From positions 1 to 7,385 of the forward strand of contig JABFWM010000275.1 in the NCBI GenBank assembly GCA_013362195.1: a stretch of 7,385 nucleotides of DNA, given 5' to 3'. How positions within the stretch are numbered: position 1 is the stretch's first letter; every line of letters starts with the position of its first letter. The translations under genes and the position numbers were made by a program. Below are positions 7,141 to 7,385 of the stretch, piece after piece. The notes beneath the pieces were generated by a model. It had not been told where the DNA came from. It did not search any database and saw only the letters and a list, made by a program, of their open reading frames with translations. The DNA comes from Acidobacteriota bacterium (GTDB taxonomy: Bacteria > Acidobacteriota > Vicinamibacteria > Vicinamibacterales > 2-12-FULL-66-21).

Positions 7141-7385
7141 CGCCTCTATTCTGACAGGTGGTCGCGCATCGGACGGTCGGCGATTCGATCCCGTGACGGC
7201 GGAGCTGATGTGAAGCCCGAGAGGCCGGGCGGGTGCGATGACCGTCTCTGGCGGCTGTAGAGATGCTGAGATTCCGAAGGCGTTCGCGGAATCTCGAAGG
7301 AACTGGCGCGCCCGGCAGGACTCTATCCTGCGACCCTCGGCTTAAGATGAGACGGCCGAACAGACAGACCCGCCCGCGACCACAC
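7141..7385. other. Non-coding stretch upstream of the TPR-CLC-receptor operon
   Basis: These 245 bases hold the 5' region of the minus-strand operon and whatever lies to the right. I find no convincing promoter boxes on either strand and no recognisable protein. A frame opening at ATG 7263 stays open to the window edge (41 codons), but it is very arginine-rich, lacks a good ribosome binding site, and runs through the inverted repeats. A gene continuing past the edge cannot be excluded. Confidence 0.5.
7215..7331. repeat. Run of four inverted repeats, possible structured RNA or leader
   Basis: Four potential hairpins follow one another: GCCCG/CGGGC (7215-7219 with 7226-7230), TCTCT/AGAGA (7245-7249 with 7259-7263), a perfect 9-bp GAGATTCCG/CGGAATCTC (7268-7276 with 7287-7295), and GCAGGA/TCCTGC (7315-7320 with 7326-7331). 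The third is the strongest. No T-run follows it on either strand, so it does not look like an intrinsic terminator. The block lies 75-191 bases upstream of the TPR start on the minus strand. It could be an operon leader, a leader for a gene to the right, or a small RNA. It matches no riboswitch class that I can name with confidence. Confidence 0.4.

Noticed and set aside
7180..7205. T-arm-like sequence (GATTCGATCCC) suggesting a tRNA
   Set aside because: The flanking bases do not form a T-stem, and no acceptor, D or anticodon arms fit around it on either strand.
7263..7300. Partial resemblance to glycine riboswitch core (CCGAAGG, then GCGGAATCTC and AGG)
   Set aside because: The P2 stem between the GAGA strand and CCGAAGG is missing, the CTCTCAGG core is broken, and no glycine-metabolism gene follows. 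It is probably chance similarity.
7141..7385. Possible fluoride riboswitch, given the nearby CLC gene
   Set aside because: I could not lay out the conserved fluoride-aptamer pattern on the minus strand. The CLC has a canonical-type gating Glu and Ser and lacks features of the fluoride-specific CLC branch that I would expect.
7263..7385. Plus-strand open frame from ATG 7263 (or ATG 7347) to the window edge
   Set aside because: Only 41 (or 13) codons, Arg-rich, no good ribosome binding site, and it crosses strong inverted repeats. It cannot be judged without sequence beyond the edge.

Overview
The window is GC-rich throughout, with strong G/C preference at third codon positions. The gene types are an Oar-like TonB-dependent receptor with an N-terminal carboxypeptidase-regulatory domain, a CLC transporter with a CBS pair, and a bacterial galactose/glyoxal-oxidase-like propeller protein. 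Together they suggest an environmental Gram-negative bacterium. An acidobacterium, perhaps Vicinamibacteria-like, is my best guess. This rests on gene-family flavour and not on a marker gene. No rRNA, tRNA, CRISPR array, insertion sequence or transposase is visible.

Layout. (1) Bases 1-1376, plus strand: the C-terminal part of a galactose oxidase/glyoxal oxidase-like beta-propeller protein. It is cut by the left edge of the window and carries an apparent one-base deletion near 1105-1112, which splits its C-terminal domain into a second frame. (2) Bases 1377-1461: a short gap between convergent genes, holding a GC-rich hairpin that may end transcription. (3) Bases 1462-7140, minus strand: three tightly packed genes read right to left. 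These are a membrane-anchored TPR-like protein (7140-6046), a CLC chloride/proton-type transporter with two C-terminal CBS domains (6049-4340), and a TonB-dependent outer-membrane receptor (4335-1462). (4) Bases 7141-7385: no convincing gene, but several consecutive inverted repeats that could form RNA hairpins.

How the genes may work together. The TPR gene and the CLC gene share an ATGA stop/start overlap. The receptor probably starts at a GTG four bases after the CLC stop. The three are therefore very likely one transcript with coupled translation. The proteins would sit in the inner membrane facing the periplasm (TPR), in the inner membrane (CLC) and in the outer membrane (receptor). A shared function is possible but not shown by the sequence. 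The propeller gene faces the operon and is probably independent of it.

I see no clear evidence of a wholly new system. The points most worth a second look are the coupled TPR-CLC-receptor operon, the variant CLC motifs, the propeller protein's frameshift and missing axial tyrosine, and the hairpin-rich stretch at the right end.
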